Below, in pieces: positions 1 to 9,627 of a stretch of 64,000 nucleotides of DNA. Source of the stretch: Symbiodinium natans (Eukaryota; Sar; Dinophyceae; Suessiales; Symbiodiniaceae). How positions within the stretch are numbered: position 1 is the stretch's first letter; every line of letters starts with the position of its first letter. The stretch is taken from contig CAJNDS010001913.1 of assembly GCA_905221605.1 (NCBI GenBank), positions 236,001-300,000 on the forward strand, written 5' to 3'. The notes beneath the pieces were generated by a model. The model made no database searches and was not told the DNA's origin. It worked only from the letters and a program-made list of their open reading frames with translations. A program made the translations under genes and the position numbers.

Positions 1-589
1 TTATATAACTCGTTGCATCACGTGCTATCAGAGATACGGCTATATCTTTTTGCATGTGGTTGTAACTGGGTGTACAGTGTTGCAAACACATGCAGGTGGT
101 TGTAAGTGGATGTAAGTGGCTGTAAGCATGCCTGCAAGTCGTTGCAACCACTTGCATGTGTTTGTATGGGTCGTATCTTTTCATAAGTAATGCGCGCCAC
201 TGTGTAGGGTTTACGGATTAGGGTCTAGGGTCTAGGGTCTAGGGTACAAACCTGGGCCCTATACATAGCTACTATATGGGAACCCCCTTTCAGGCCCGAT
301 TTGGACGCGCTCGTTGGTGTTAGTCGCCGAACCCTGCGGGGCGTTCGTGTCTTTTTGGAGTTTCGTCTGTGCTTGGAGTGCGAATGCTTAGCCGCAGACC
401 CCTACTTCTCTTCAAATATAGGGTATATAGGGCTTTAGGGTTTTTAGGTTTCAGGGTTTTAGGGTAATTCTTCAGTTTGTTTTTCTCAAGTCACGCTACA
501 GGCAGAGCTTAGGGCGTTGGAAGTTAGGTCTATAGTCCCGAATTCTCTAAGTGCGCTGAAATTTCACTCACCTTTGCGCCATTCTCCGT
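1..589. other. Upstream region of gene 1; hairpin and degenerate TTTAGGG
   Basis: No gene is supported here. The first 200 bases are rich in TGTAAGTGG and TTGCA words and hold an inverted repeat (87-105 against 142-160, 17 of 19 bases matching). Short degenerate TTTAGGG runs lie near 205-245 and 425-465. A fragment near 247-290 (GGGCCCTATACATAGCTACTA-like) resembles the small TIR family best seen at 7871-7964. No TATA-like promoter element is recognised; dinoflagellate promoters are poorly defined. Confidence 0.5.
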
Positions 590-606
590 CCAGTCTTTCT
601 CTGCAG
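590..606 (+). promoter_or_regulatory. Predicted trans-splice acceptor of gene 1
   Basis: A pyrimidine-rich tract (TCCAGTCTTTCTCTGCAG) ends in AG at 605-606, 10 nt before the ATG at 617. In dinoflagellates a spliced leader is joined at such an AG on essentially all nuclear mRNAs, so this is the likely 5' end of the mature message body. Inference from sequence only. Confidence 0.4.
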
Positions 607-616
607 AAGCGCCAGC

Positions 617-2755
617 ATGCGGCCGTTGACCATCCACTGTCTGGCCGGCTCGACTGTTGAGCTCCATGTGGACGATGCCGAAACCGGGCTGGATGTGCGG
701 AGACGCGTCGCAGCCAGTGTTGGCCTTTCCGCAGCGTCCATCGTGCTGACTGCAGGTGACCGTGTCCTCGACCTGCACCAGCCAGCGCTGCAACCAGCTC
801 AAAACCAGGAGCTCACATATGTGGTGCGGAAACTTGGCGCAGGATGTGCGGCACGCAGTATACAGCGCGCTTTGGCGAACACAGGATGGAATCAAGACAC
901 GGATGCCATGGATGTCATTGTTGGCTTGACCTTCGACGGCACTTTCAACCAGAGCTTGGAAGGGGTACTGCTTCCCAGCGGCCTACAGACCTTGACTTTC
1001 GGCCATCATTTCAACCAGAGCTTGGAACGTGTGCAGCTTCCCAGCGGCCTACAGACCTTGACCTTCGGCGAGCGCTTCAACCAGAGCTTGGAATGGGTGC
1101 AGCTTCCCAGCGGCCTACAGACCTTGACTTTCAGCTATGATTTCAACCAGAGCTTGGAAGGGGTGCAGCTTCCCAGCGGCCTACAGACCTTGACCTTTGG
1201 CGGTGCTTTCAACCAGAGCTTGGCAGGGGTGCAGCTTCCCAGCGGCCTACAGACCTTAACCTTCGGTAGCTCTTTCAACCAGAGCTTGGAAGGGGTGCAG
1301 CTTCCTAGCGACCTACAGACCTTGACCTTCAGCGGTGCTTTCAACCAGAGCTTGGCAGGGCTGCAGCTTCCCAGCGGCCTACAGACCTTGAGCTTGGGCG
1401 TTTACTTCAACCAGAGCTTGGAAGGGGTGTTGTTTCCCAGCGGCCTTCAAACCTTGACCTTCGGCGAGCGCTTCTTAGGACGCTTCAACCAGAGCTTGGA
1501 AGGGGTGCAGCTTCCCAGCGGCCTCCAGACCTTGACCTTGGGCGAAAACTTCAACCACAGCTTGGAAGGAGTGCAGCTTCCTAGCGACCGTCAGACCTTG
1601 ATTCTCAGCTATGATTTCAACCAGAGCTTGGAAGGGGTGCAGCTTCCCAGCGGCCTACAGACCTTGACCTTCGGCGGTGCTTTCAACCAGAGCTTGGCAG
1701 GGGTGCAGCTTCCCAGCAGCCTACAGACCTTGACCATCGGCTTTATGTTCAACCAGAGCTTGGAAGGGGTGCAGTTTCCCAGCGGCCTACAGACCTTGAC
1801 CTTCGGCTTTATGTTCAACCAGAGCTTGGAAGGGGTGCAGCTTCCCAGCGGCCTGCAGACCTTGACCTTCGGCGAAAACTTCAACCGACGCTTGGAAGGG
1901 ATTCAGTTTCCCAGCGGCCTACAGACCTTGACCTTCGGCAAGTTGTTCAAGCAGAGCTTGGCAGGGGTGCAGCTTCCCAGTGGCCTCCAGATGTTGGCCT
2001 TCGGTGAACACTTCAATCAGAGCTTGCAAGGGGTGCAGCTTCCCAGCTGCCTACACACCTTGACCTTCGGCAAGTTGTTCAACGAGAGCTTGGCAGGGGT
2101 GCAGCTTCCCAGCGGCCTACTGACCTTGACCTTCGGCTTTATGTTCAACCAGAGCTTGGAAGGGGTGCAGCTTCCCAGCGGCCTACAGACCTTGACCTTC
2201 GGCGCAAACTTCAACCAGAGCTTGGCAGGTGTGCAGCTTCCCAGCTACCTACAGACCTTGACTTTCAGCTATGATTTCAACCAGAGCTTGGAAGGGGTGC
2301 AGCTTCCCAGAGGCCTACAGATCTTGACCTTCGGCGAAAACTTCAACCAGAGCTTGGAAGGAGTGCAGCTTCCTAGCGACCTACAGACCTTGACTTTCAG
2401 CTATGATTTCAACCAGAGCTTGGAAGGGGTGCAGCTTCCCAGACGCCTACAGACCTTGACCTTCGGCGGTGCTTTCAACCAGAGCTTGGCAGGGGTGCAG
2501 CTTCCCAGCAGCCTACAGACCTTGACCTTCGGAGATGGTTTCAACCAGAGCTTGGAAGGGGTGCAGCTTCCCAGCGGCCTACAGACCTTGACCTTCGGCT
2601 ATATGTTCAACCAGAGCTTGGCAGGGGTGCAGTTTCCCAGCGGCCTACAGACCTTGACCTTCGGCTATAAGTTCAACCAGAGCTTGGAAGGGGTGCAGAT
2701 TCCCAGCTCTGTACTGCATTTCAACTCGTTCATGTTTAAGGTAGACACCTGTTAA
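617..2755 (+). CDS. Ubiquitin-like domain protein with 27 FNIP-like leucine-rich repeats
   Basis: A 712-residue intronless frame. Residues 1-73 resemble a ubiquitin-like fold (strand-turn-strand start LTIHCLAGSTVELHV, a central helix, and an ending near ELTYVVRK). A linker of about 36 residues follows. Residues 110-712 are 27 tandem repeats of 22 residues with consensus FNQSLEGVQLPSGLQTLTFG plus two variable residues; repeat 8 carries four extra residues and the last repeat degenerates at the C-terminus. The pattern matches FNIP/leucine-rich repeats as known from Dictyostelium, which build a solenoid for protein binding. There is no signal peptide or membrane segment. The ubiquitin-like start suggests a link to ubiquitin signalling or scaffolding, but no catalytic domain is present. 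The repeats are nearly identical at the DNA level (66 bp unit), implying recent expansion or gene conversion. The start was chosen because the ATG follows a good acceptor and opens the ubiquitin-like domain. The same architecture recurs at 38215-39711. Confidence 0.85.
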   Translation: MRPLTIHCLAGSTVELHVDDAETGLDVRRRVAASVGLSAASIVLTAGDRVLDLHQPALQPAQNQELTYVVRKLGAGCAARSIQRALANTGWNQDTDAMDVIVGLTFDGTFNQSLEGVLLPSGLQTLTFGHHFNQSLERVQLPSGLQTLTFGERFNQSLEWVQLPSGLQTLTFSYDFNQSLEGVQLPSGLQTLTFGGAFNQSLAGVQLPSGLQTLTFGSSFNQSLEGVQLPSDLQTLTFSGAFNQSLAGLQLPSGLQTLSLGVYFNQSLEGVLFPSGLQTLTFGERFLGRFNQSLEGVQLPSGLQTLTLGENFNHSLEGVQLPSDRQTLILSYDFNQSLEGVQLPSGLQTLTFGGAFNQSLAGVQLPSSLQTLTIGFMFNQSLEGVQFPSGLQTLTFGFMFNQSLEGVQLPSGLQTLTFGENFNRRLEGIQFPSGLQTLTFGKLFKQSLAGVQLPSGLQMLAFGEHFNQSLQGVQLPSCLHTLTFGKLFNESLAGVQLPSGLLTLTFGFMFNQSLEGVQLPSGLQTLTFGANFNQSLAGVQLPSYLQTLTFSYDFNQSLEGVQLPRGLQILTFGENFNQSLEGVQLPSDLQTLTFSYDFNQSLEGVQLPRRLQTLTFGGAFNQSLAGVQLPSSLQTLTFGDGFNQSLEGVQLPSGLQTLTFGYMFNQSLAGVQFPSGLQTLTFGYKFNQSLEGVQIPSSVLHFNSFMFKVDTC
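944..2674 (+). repeat. 66-bp coding tandem repeat
   Basis: Twenty-six complete units of 66 bp (one of 78 bp) inside gene 1, starting with TTCAACCAGAGCTTGG. Differences cluster in the last two codons of each unit. Neighbouring variants recur as blocks, for example a unit ending SYD followed by one ending GGA at units 3-4, 10-11 and 22-23, so multi-unit blocks were duplicated. Confidence 0.9.
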
Positions 2756-2934
2756 ACTATGAGGTCAGAAGTGGAAAAAGAGCTTGAGCTTGATAATCGT
2801 GCTTCCTTATGGCCCCTTTATGTTTGTAGTAGAACAAGCCCGCAAAACCCTGTTCTACTTATGAATATTGCCCAGCCGATCCCACATGTGACGGCTTTGC
2901 CCCTAGGAACGGCCTCCTTGTGAGGTCCCCGAGG
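2756..2934. other. 3' region of gene 1
   Basis: Ordinary-complexity sequence after the TAA stop, with no gene and no AATAAA. It is probably the 3' untranslated region and ends where the first CCCTAAA array begins. Confidence 0.4.
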
Positions 2935-3075
2935 CCCCAAACCCCAAACCCTAAACCCTAATCCCTAAATCCCAGACCCCAAACCCTAAACCCTCATCCC
3001 TAAACCCTAAACCCTAAACCCGAACCCCTAAACCCTAAACCCTAAACCCCAGACCCTAAACCCTATACTCCTAAA
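2935..3075 (-). repeat. CCCTAAA array, degenerate
   Basis: About 20 imperfect units of the telomere-type heptamer in the CCCTAAA orientation. Confidence 0.9.
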
Positions 3076-3150
3076 CTCGCAATGCGACACGCATTCTCAG
3101 GTTCCCCTTGCACCACTTTCTTGTTTCTGCTGGCGGGGTTTGGGCTTCCT

Positions 3151-3324
3151 GAACCCTAAACCCTAAACCCCTAACCCTAAGCCCTCAACCCTAAGCCCCA
3201 AACCTTAAACCCTAAACCTTAAACCCTAAACCCTAAACCCTAAACCCTAAACCCTAAACCCTAAACCCTAAACCCTAAACCCTAAACCCTAAACCCTAAA
3301 CCCTAAACCCTAAACCCAAACCCA
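3151..3324 (-). repeat. CCCTAAA array
   Basis: About 24 units, the second half perfect. The 75-bp island before it (3076-3150) contains an AG at 3101-3102 and an open frame, but has no convergent array partner. Confidence 0.95.
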
Positions 3325-3443
3325 ACAGTGTCCATTCAATTTGCCTGGAGGGTTTGGGTTTTAGGCTTCCGGGGATTCCTACTCGGGCGTCGGGTGTTCA
3401 GGGTTTTGAGATCAATCCCGATTATGGCCTCGGACCATAAAGA

Positions 3444-3574
3444 GCCCTAAGCCCTAAGCCCTAAGCCCTAAACCCTAAACCCTCAGCCCTAAGCCCTAAA
3501 CCCTAAACCCTAAACCCTAAACCCTAAACCCTAAACCCTAAACCCTAAACCCTAAACCCTAAACCCTAAACCCA
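3444..3574 (-). repeat. CCCTAAA array
   Basis: About 18 units with CCCTAAG variants at the left edge. The island 3325-3443 before it holds nothing recognisable. Confidence 0.95.
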
Positions 3575-3690
3575 AGCTGAACAAGTTCAACGGGTGTCAG
3601 GGCAAGCTTGCCCCCCCCCCCCCTCCGCCTGCAGTAGGCGACCTTAAGAACCCAAAATGTTTTTTGTAGGTTACTACCATAAGAGCACTT

Positions 3691-3816
3691 CTACAGGGTG
3701 GGGCCCCCTAGTTATAAGTAGAGTTATAAGGGCCCTAAGTTGGGTTATAAGGACCCTAAGTTAGGTTATAAGTCCCTTAACTACAGTTAGTATAGTAAGG
3801 GGGCCCCACCCTGTAG
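3691..3816 (+). mobile_element. 126-bp TA-flanked TIR element, copy 1 (MITE-like)
   Basis: The ends are CTACAGGGTGGGGCCCCC and its reverse complement. If the element proper starts at CAGGGTGG, it is bounded by TA on both sides, as for Tc1/mariner-type insertions. The interior has three related blocks (GGTTATAAG...CCTAAGTT). An inverted copy lies at 42401-42526 with about two mismatches in 126 bases. No coding capacity, so non-autonomous. Confidence 0.8.
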
Positions 3817-4201
3817 CACTCTTAGGCAGTCTACAAAAGAGAGTAGGTTTTGGGGTTCTTGAGGTAATCCTGAACCCTAAACTCTACAGTCTGGCTGAGG
3901 GCTCGCGACCACCACGTGAGAGCCCGAAGCCGTCCGAGCGCTCAGCGACAGCCCAGGTAAAGCATGGTAAAGCTGAGGCTGCTGAACGTTTTGTCAACCC
4001 TAAGCCAGGTCCACGCACACTCCGACGTGGCGCCTCAGTCCTTCACGCCTTGGCAGTGCCCTGGGAGCTCAGCCCAAAATTCCCCCTGACCACATGAGAG
4101 GATCCTCCTGTCCGAACCCTGAACCCTGAACCCTGAAGCTTAAACGTAAAGCCTAATACGTATAGAAGGGCTTAGGGCATGACAGCCGAAGTTACCCAAG
4201 A
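3817..4201. other. Ordinary-complexity stretch without a recognised gene
   Basis: Roughly 200 bases (3890-4110) of unique, GC-rich sequence between weak CCCTAAA remnants. It contains CCCAG followed by GTAAAG near 3953-3960, so part may be exon and donor, but no convincing frame was found. Confidence 0.3.
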
Positions 4202-4335
4202 CCGAAAGGCTAAACAGTCGTAAGTAGGGTTTAACAACCTAAGGGTCCATGTACCCACGTAGCAATAGTGCATACCTGGGCCTTAAAGCTACCAATTATG
4301 TACATGGCCCAAGTATATACGATGTAGCCTTTCGG
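4202..4335. mobile_element. TIR element of the TCCATGTACCTACATAG family
   Basis: The outer arms CCGAAAGGCTA and TAGCCTTTCGG are inverted. The core shares GGTCCATGTACC, GGGCC.TAAAGCTACC and AAGTATATAC with the copy at 7871-7964. Probably a decayed hairpin element. Confidence 0.45.
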
Positions 4336-4442
4336 CGCTAAGTACCATTGATTTGCCCGAAAATCTCCGAACCTCGTAACCCCGACCCAGACCCGAAACC
4401 CCCTAAATGTGAACCCCCCAACCCCCAACCCCAAACCCTAAA

Positions 4443-4490
4443 CCCCCCCCCCCCCCCCCCCTTTAGGGTTTAGGGTGTAGGGTTTAGGGT
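4443..4490 (+). repeat. Poly-C tract joined to TTTAGGG units
   Basis: Nineteen C residues separate a short CCCTAAA run on the left from four TTTAGGG-type units on the right, giving a hairpin-like orientation switch. Confidence 0.8.
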
Positions 4491-4874
4491 GCCCCACCCC
4501 CCGATAAATCCTAGACCAAGCCGCTCTGAAGTATCAGATCAGGGTTCCGAGGGTCGACATGTACTCGTATCTGGAGTACCCGCCCAGTTACTTCAAGATT
4601 CGACCCCCGAAGCCCTATAGGAATCTACAAACCGTACAAACCCGCAAACCCTAAAAACCCTACAAACCCTATAAACCCCTAAAATTTGAGCCCCTATAAA
4701 CCCCTAAAATAAGCCCCGAGCCAAGTAAGCACCCCGGAAGCGGAGGTATGTCTGGAAGTCCCGCGTGCCGCTCATTGCGGTGGCTTGGTAGCCACCCTCC
4801 AGCCCTGCACCGCAATGGGTTTAGGGTTTAGGGTTTGGGGTTTAGGGTTTAGGGTTTCGGGAAGACCGCAATTT

Positions 4875-4975
4875 CTTGGTAGCCCAGTGGTACCCTTCTG
4901 GACTCTTTTTGTTGGTTTAAGGTTCCGATATAAAGTAACCAACCCCAAAAGGGGTGCCCGTATCATGATCTGGTT
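4875..4975 (+). mobile_element. TTGGTAGCCC-family element, copy 1
   Basis: Shares TTGGTAGCCCAGTGGTACCC, a central GGTTCC..TATAAAGTAACC and CCCCAAAA.GGGTGCCC with the copies at 9788-9897 and 54150-54259. The right end is worn. Confidence 0.5.
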
Positions 4976-5221
4976 TTGGGGTATTGCGTGTAGGGTCACT
5001 CAAACCCTACATCCCATATGGTCAGTTCTCTAGCCCAAGAGCACCCTGGTCACCCTAAAGCTACATTCTCGAAATTGTGAAATGCAAGACCTAAACCCTG
5101 AGAAGGCCAAATACTGAACCCTCTCTCCCTAAGGCGCAAACCCCCTACCCCCTACTCACGTACTCTGAAGCCCTTGCGCACCCTGACGCCTTCAACCCTT
5201 TTTCCCACGCACCAAAACCCT

Positions 5222-5582
5222 GAACCCTAGCCCGAAACCCTAAACCCTATAAACCCTATACCCTATACCGGAACCCTAAACCCTAAACCCAAACCCAACA
5301 AGTTCGAAACCCTAAATCCCCTAAACCCTAAACCTCCAAGCTCTCGGCCGAGGCAGCTCTCGATCCAAAACCCAAAAGCCCGAACCCCCCCCCCCCCCCC
5401 CCCCCTTTCCCGCCAAGCCAAAAAGAGCTGAGAATAACCCCCAGCCCCTAAGCCTGAAACCCTAGCCCTAAACCCTAAACCCCACACCCCAAACCCTAAA
5501 CAATAAACCCTAAACCTCAAACCCTAAACCCTAAACCTTAAACCCTAAACCCTAAACCCTAAACCCTAAACCCTAAACCCTA
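5222..5582 (-). repeat. CCCTAAA arrays with poly-C break
   Basis: Degenerate CCCTAAA units at 5222-5340 and near-perfect ones at 5455-5582, split by a poly-C tract near 5386-5405. Confidence 0.85.
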
Positions 5583-5642
5583 GCAGTCCTAAACTCTCAA
5601 CAGCAAAAGCCTCCCTAGGTGCCCGTCCTGGCGGGCTTGAGG

Positions 5643-5712
5643 CAGCTGCCCCCCCGCCCTGTCGCCGAAGACACGCTGCCTCCGGGCAAAACATTGCTCC
5701 GCCCCGAACCCC
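5643..5712 (+). other. Exon-like island between convergent arrays
   Basis: Follows GAGGCAG and is open in one + frame (LPPRPVAEDTLPPGKTLLRP). Bounded by CCCTAAA on the left and poly-A plus TTTGGGG/TTTAGGG on the right. Weak evidence taken alone. Confidence 0.2.
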
Positions 5713-5742
5713 CCCCCAAAAAAAAAAAAAAAACAGAGTGTA

Positions 5743-5795
5743 TTTGGGTTTGGGGTTTGGGGTTTGGGGTTTAGGGTTTAGGGTTTAGGGTTCAG
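5743..5795 (+). repeat. TTTGGGG/TTTAGGG array
   Basis: About seven units; the first three are TTTGGGG variants and the rest TTTAGGG. Confidence 0.85.
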
Positions 5796-6096
5796 GTAGT
5801 ACCCGTGCGTTTGGGGACCCCTTTAAAAGATTTCTAGGGTAATGTATGGGTTCTTGGGAGTTTATTCAGGGGTACGCCCTTAGGGTTACGAGTCTTAATC
5901 GCTTGAGGTTTAGGGCTTAGGGGTTTGGAGTTTCAAGGGCTGAGATGTTTAGCCTATCGCTCTAGGGAATATCGGACGGTTCAGGCTTTCCTTGCCAAGG
6001 TTAAAAGTGTTGAAAGGGCTGTTCTAGGTCCTATTTGGGCGCTTTAGGGGTACTTCAAACTATCACAGAGTCAACTTGTTGGGGCTTCCATTTTTG
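5796..6096. other. Intron-like or intergenic stretch
   Basis: No gene and no TIR element recognised. Contains scattered single TTTAGGG-like words. Confidence 0.3.
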
Positions 6097-6137
6097 CTAA
6101 ACCCTAAACCCTAAACCCTAAACCCTAAACCCTAAAG
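6097..6137 (-). repeat. CCCTAAA array
   Basis: Five to six perfect units. Confidence 0.9.
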
Positions 6138-6229
6138 TCCCTAAACCACTGGCCCTGTCCTCTCGACTCCAACGGAGGCCAGGCCTCCATCAACGGCTAA
6201 TGGTTAATGGAATCCCCCTCATGGTGCAG

Positions 6230-6277
6230 GATATGTCTGCCAGCATTCCGGTCCTTCTTGGCCAATGGCTGGATTAA
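6230..6277 (+). other. Possible short terminal exon
   Basis: Follows CATGGTGCAG and encodes DMSASIPVLLGQWLD, then a TAA made by the first base step into the CCCTAAA array. Sixteen codons only, so chance cannot be excluded. Confidence 0.2.
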
Positions 6278-6393
6278 ACCCTAAACCCTAAACCCTAAAC
6301 CCTAAACCCTAAACCCTAAAGCCTAAAGCCTAAAGCCTAAACCCTAAACCCTAAACCCTAAACCCTAAACCCTAAACCCTAAACCCTAAACCG
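6274..6393 (-). repeat. CCCTAAA array
   Basis: About 17 units with three CCTAAAG variants in the middle. Confidence 0.95.
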
Positions 6394-6783
6394 AAGCCAC
6401 CAGTGGGACCCCATGGACCACCCTGACCCCGGTTGAGAGAAAGCAGACCACCAAAAATCCTGAACCCTAAACGGCCCTAACACCCTAAACCCGAAACCCT
6501 AATTTTCATTTTAAACCCTCCACCAGCTTCGAGGTCTGTAGTAGTTTTACTTGAGGGTTGTGGGTTTTGGGTTTAGGGTTTTTTGGGATTTCATGTGTTT
6601 GGGGGTTTTTAGGGACTTTAGGGATGGTAGGGACTCCAGGGGCTTTAGAGATTTTGGTGATTTTGGGGGTTTTTTCGGGGTTATGGGGTTCTATGGTACA
6701 AGGCACTCTGTTTCGAAGCCCTCAGGTTGCACCCTTGGGTTTAGGGACACTTTTGCTAGAAGAGCCCAGATAAGGGGAATCCA
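6394..6783. other. Non-genic stretch with worn arrays
   Basis: A short island with CCACCAGTGGGACC, then G/T-rich sequence full of broken TTTAGGG units that gives long open frames of low complexity. No gene supported. Confidence 0.3.
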
Positions 6784-6841
6784 GGGTTTAGGGTTTAGGG
6801 TTTAGGGTTTAGGGTTTGGGGTTCAGGGTTTAGGGTTTAGG
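6784..6841 (+). repeat. TTTAGGG array
   Basis: About eight units with one TTTGGGG and one TTCAGGG variant. Confidence 0.9.
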
Positions 6842-6980
6842 GGGCCCAAGCCCTCAAACCCGCCATATTAGGAGTATGATAAAGGAAGCCGAGAACGGGG
6901 CACAACCTTACGAGGCGCGAGTTTGGGGGCGCTTGAAGGCTTTCGTGCCTTTTAAGGGTTGAGGGTCTCCTTTTTCGGCT

Positions 6981-7108
6981 AGGGTTTAGGGTTTAGGGTT
7001 TAGGGTTTAGGGTTTAGGGTTTAGGGTTTAGGGTTTAGGGTTTAGGGTTTAGGGTTTAGGGTTTAGGGTTTAGGGTTTAGGGTTTAGGGTTTAGGGTTTA
7101 GGGTTTAG
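6981..7108 (+). repeat. TTTAGGG array, perfect
   Basis: About 18 uninterrupted TTTAGGG units, one of the longest perfect runs. Confidence 0.97.
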
Positions 7109-7225
7109 AAGAGCTTAGAGGGACAAGACACGGAAGCAGAGCCTGCCCCCCTAGGTCCAGCATCCTCTTAGAGGTGGCGCTGCTCTGCGGTCTGGCAGTT
7201 GGGTCAGGCGAACGCCACCAGGGGG

Positions 7226-7377
7226 AGGGTTTAGGGTTTAGGGTTTAGGGTTTAGGGGTTTAGGGTTTAGGGTTTAGGGGTTTAGGGTTTAGGGGTTTAG
7301 GGTTTGGGGTTGGGGCTTGGGGTTTAGGGTTTAGGGTTTAGGGTTTGGGGCTTAGGGTTTAGGGTTTAGGGTTTAGA
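7226..7377 (+). repeat. TTTAGGG array with octamer variants
   Basis: About 21 units including several TTTAGGGG and TTTGGGG variants. Confidence 0.93.
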
Positions 7378-7580
7378 AGGTTCGGGATTTGAAAGTAGGT
7401 GTGGGTTTATGGGGTAGGGTACCTTTGAGTGTTTGCAGGGTCTAGGATTTAGGGCTTGGGGTTTCCACCCTCGTTGAACGATTGACTCATCCGCGGATAC
7501 GGGAGAAGCATTCCACCCAAAGGGCCCGTCTGTTACTTGGAGGGTTTAGGGTTTAGGGTTTAGGATTTAGGGTTTAGGGC

Positions 7581-7672
7581 TACTTGGGAATCATGGGTAC
7601 TTCGGAACCCAATTATAACTGTACTTACAACCTAATTATCACCCTAATTAGGGTACTTAAGGGGCTTAGAAT
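7581..7672 (+). mobile_element. CTTGGAGGTTC-family element, partial
   Basis: Starts TACTTGGGAATCATGGGTAC directly after a TTTAGGG array and shares AACCCAATTATAACTGTACTTAC and GGTACTTAAGGGG with other family members. The right terminus is missing. Confidence 0.45.
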
Positions 7673-7870
7673 GTGTGTTATATCTACACCTTTCCCTGAA
7701 ACCCGATACCCCTAGCATTTCCTTAAGCCCCAGGCCCCAACCCCCTAAGCCCTAATCCCTAACCCTAAGAGCAGAATCCTAAACCCCAAGCCCTAAACCC
7801 TAACCCCCAAACCGGGGTTTGGGGTTTAGGGTTTAGGGTTTAGGCCCCAATCCTCAACCCTCAACCCCTA

Positions 7871-7964
7871 AGGATCCATGTACCTACATAGTATATGCAT
7901 AGGCCCTAAAGCTACCGGAGGGGAACCCCTTTAGCAAGTATATGCCATGTAGGTACATGGACCC
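7871..7964. mobile_element. Hairpin element of the TCCATGTACCTACATAG family, best copy
   Basis: ATCCATGTACCTACAT (left) and ATGTAGGTACATGGAC (right) are inverted. Inside are GCATAGGCCCTAAAGCTACC and GGGAACCCC, shared with copies near 247-290, 4243-4335, 10400-10483 and 31856-32046. About 94 bp, no coding capacity. Confidence 0.65.
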
Positions 7965-7966
7965 TA

Positions 7967-8042
7967 AGCCCTAAGCCCTAAACCCCAAACCCAAAACCCT
8001 AAGCCCTAAACCCCAAACCCTAAACCCTAAACCCTAAACCCA
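7967..8042 (-). repeat. CCCTAAA array
   Basis: About 11 units, left arm of a convergent pair around the island 8053-8141. Confidence 0.93.
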
Positions 8043-8052
8043 ACGACCGCAG

Positions 8053-8141
8053 GCTACGTGCGCCTGCCCTTCTCGGCAACCTGGTGGCTGGTTTTGCTGG
8101 CGGCCCTCATCACCCAAACCAGGTGGTTCCCCCCGGCGAGG
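8053..8141 (+). other. Exon-like island encoding a hydrophobic segment
   Basis: Begins after GACCGCAG, ends before GTTCAGGG, and stays open on the + strand with a membrane-like peptide (PFSATWWLVLLAALITQTRW). CCCTAAA array left, TTTAGGG array right. Its phase (codon split after the first base, AG|GC) and its PF..xxWW core resemble the island at 29572-29669. Confidence 0.35.
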
Positions 8142-8145
8142 GTTC

Positions 8146-8342
8146 AGGGTTTTAGGGTTTAGGGTTTAGGGTTTAGGGTTTAGGGTTTAGAGTTTTGGGG
8201 TTTTAGGGTTTTAGGGTTTTAGGGTTTAGGGTTTTAGGGTTTTAGGTTTTAGGGTTTTAGGGTTTTAGGGTTTTAGGGTTTTAGGGTTTTAGGGTTTTAG
8301 GGTTTTAGGGTTTTAAGGTTTTAGGGTCTAGGATTAAGGCTT
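8146..8342 (+). repeat. TTTAGGG / TTTTAGGG array
   Basis: Heptamers at the left give way to about 14 octamer TTTTAGGG units. Confidence 0.93.
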
Positions 8343-8429
8343 AGAGTTTAGGGTTCGGGTGTTAAGGTTCAGGCTGGTTGAGGGGGGGTTTAGGGGTTCA
8401 GGTTATAGAGGGAATTAGAGGGCTGGTGG

Positions 8430-8529
8430 AACCCTAAACCCTAAACCCTAAACCCCAAACCCTAAACCCTAAACCCTAAACCCTAAACCCTAAACCCTAA
8501 ACCCTAAACCCTAAACCCTAAACCCTAAG
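8430..8529 (-). repeat. CCCTAAA array
   Basis: About 14 units, one CCCCAAA variant. Confidence 0.95.
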
Positions 8530-8641
8530 TTCAGTGTTGTTGGGGTGTCAGGGTTTAGGGTTTTGGGGGTGTGGGGGAGTGTCACTTGAGGCTCACACCC
8601 CAACGGCCTAGAACAGTGCTTCGGTTGTCCTTTGGAATGTG

Positions 8642-8693
8642 TTTGGGGTTTAGGGTTTAGGGTTTAGGGTTTAGGGTTTAGGGTTTAGGGTTT
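8642..8693 (+). repeat. TTTAGGG array
   Basis: Seven units; with the array ending at 8529 it forms a convergent pair around a 112-bp island that has no clear open frame. Confidence 0.93.
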
Positions 8694-9013
8694 TGTGTTA
8701 CCTTTTTGGGTTTGTGCAAAGATCCTACGTGTTTTTAGGACGTTTTGTCTGAGGGTTCTAGTTTTAGGGGGCCAGCCAGGGAAGAAAAGGGGGCGCCAAG
8801 AAGCCCTAAACCCTGAAACGAAGGCGACAGGAAAGACAGCAACGTTGTTGGACCGGATGGGTTTAGGGTTCGGGGCGCTTGAAAACCCAAGTTTCTGAAC
8901 CCTAAGCAGGTCCTAAACCAAGCTACTAAACGCCACCAAAAGCCAAAGAAGAAAACGCACCCGCCCGCCCCCACCCTAAACCCTAAACCCTAAACCCTAA
9001 ACCCTAAACCCTG

Positions 9014-9370
9014 CTAAGACCGGGCCCAAGGCCCCAATCTGAGCCCTCCAAATCCTCCAACTGCGCTGTAGAGTTTAGGGAAGCGTAGGGAAGTTTACGG
9101 TTTAGGGTTTAGGGTTTGGGAAGTTTGGGAAGTTCAGGGTTTAGGGAAGTTTAGGGAAGTTTACGGTTTAGGGTTTTGGGAAGTTTTGGGAAGTTTTGGG
9201 AAGTTTTGGGGTACTCCTATAGGTCTTTCATGGTCATTCGGAGTACGTCGGGCAATAGCATTTTCGGGCATTCAGAGCCCTTTGGGCGTTTAGGGTTTAG
9301 GGGATTCAGGGTTTGTAGCTGTTGTAGGGTTCTGGCTTTGGCATAGGATCTTCTAAGCCGTAAACTCCGT
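9014..9370. other. Short-repeat stretch (GGGAAGTTT)
   Basis: A local repeat of GGGAAGTTT and TTTAGGGAAG words at 9075-9212 followed by ordinary sequence. No gene supported. Confidence 0.4.
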
Positions 9371-9507
9371 TTAAACCCTAACCCCTAAACCCCTCAACCC
9401 TAAACCCTAAACCCCTCAACCCTAAACCCTAAGCCCTAAACCCTAAACCCTAAACCCTAAGCCCTAAACCCTAAACCCTAAACCCCTAAACCCTAAGCCC
9501 TAAGCTT
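9371..9507 (-). repeat. CCCTAAA array
   Basis: About 19 units with CCCTAAG and CCCCTAAA variants. Confidence 0.93.
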
Positions 9508-9512
9508 GCGGA

Positions 9513-9627
9513 ATGCCTGTCGAAGGTTCATTTTGGGCGTGGCGACCGTCCTGTCGCTACTTGGCCTACCTTCCTGAGTCTTTGTCCTGGCTTTACTCTG
9601 TGGTTCAGGATACTTAGAAACCCATTT
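9513..9627 (+). other. Exon-like island
   Basis: Open across its length on the + strand (contains KVHFGRGDRPVATWPTFLSL) between convergent arrays. Also contains a strong pyrimidine-tract acceptor ending in TTCAG at 9608, so the true exon boundary is unclear. Confidence 0.25.

Noticed and set aside
2935-3574. True chromosome end (telomere)
   Set aside because: Arrays are short, occur in both orientations throughout the window and are separated by ordinary sequence, so they are interstitial.
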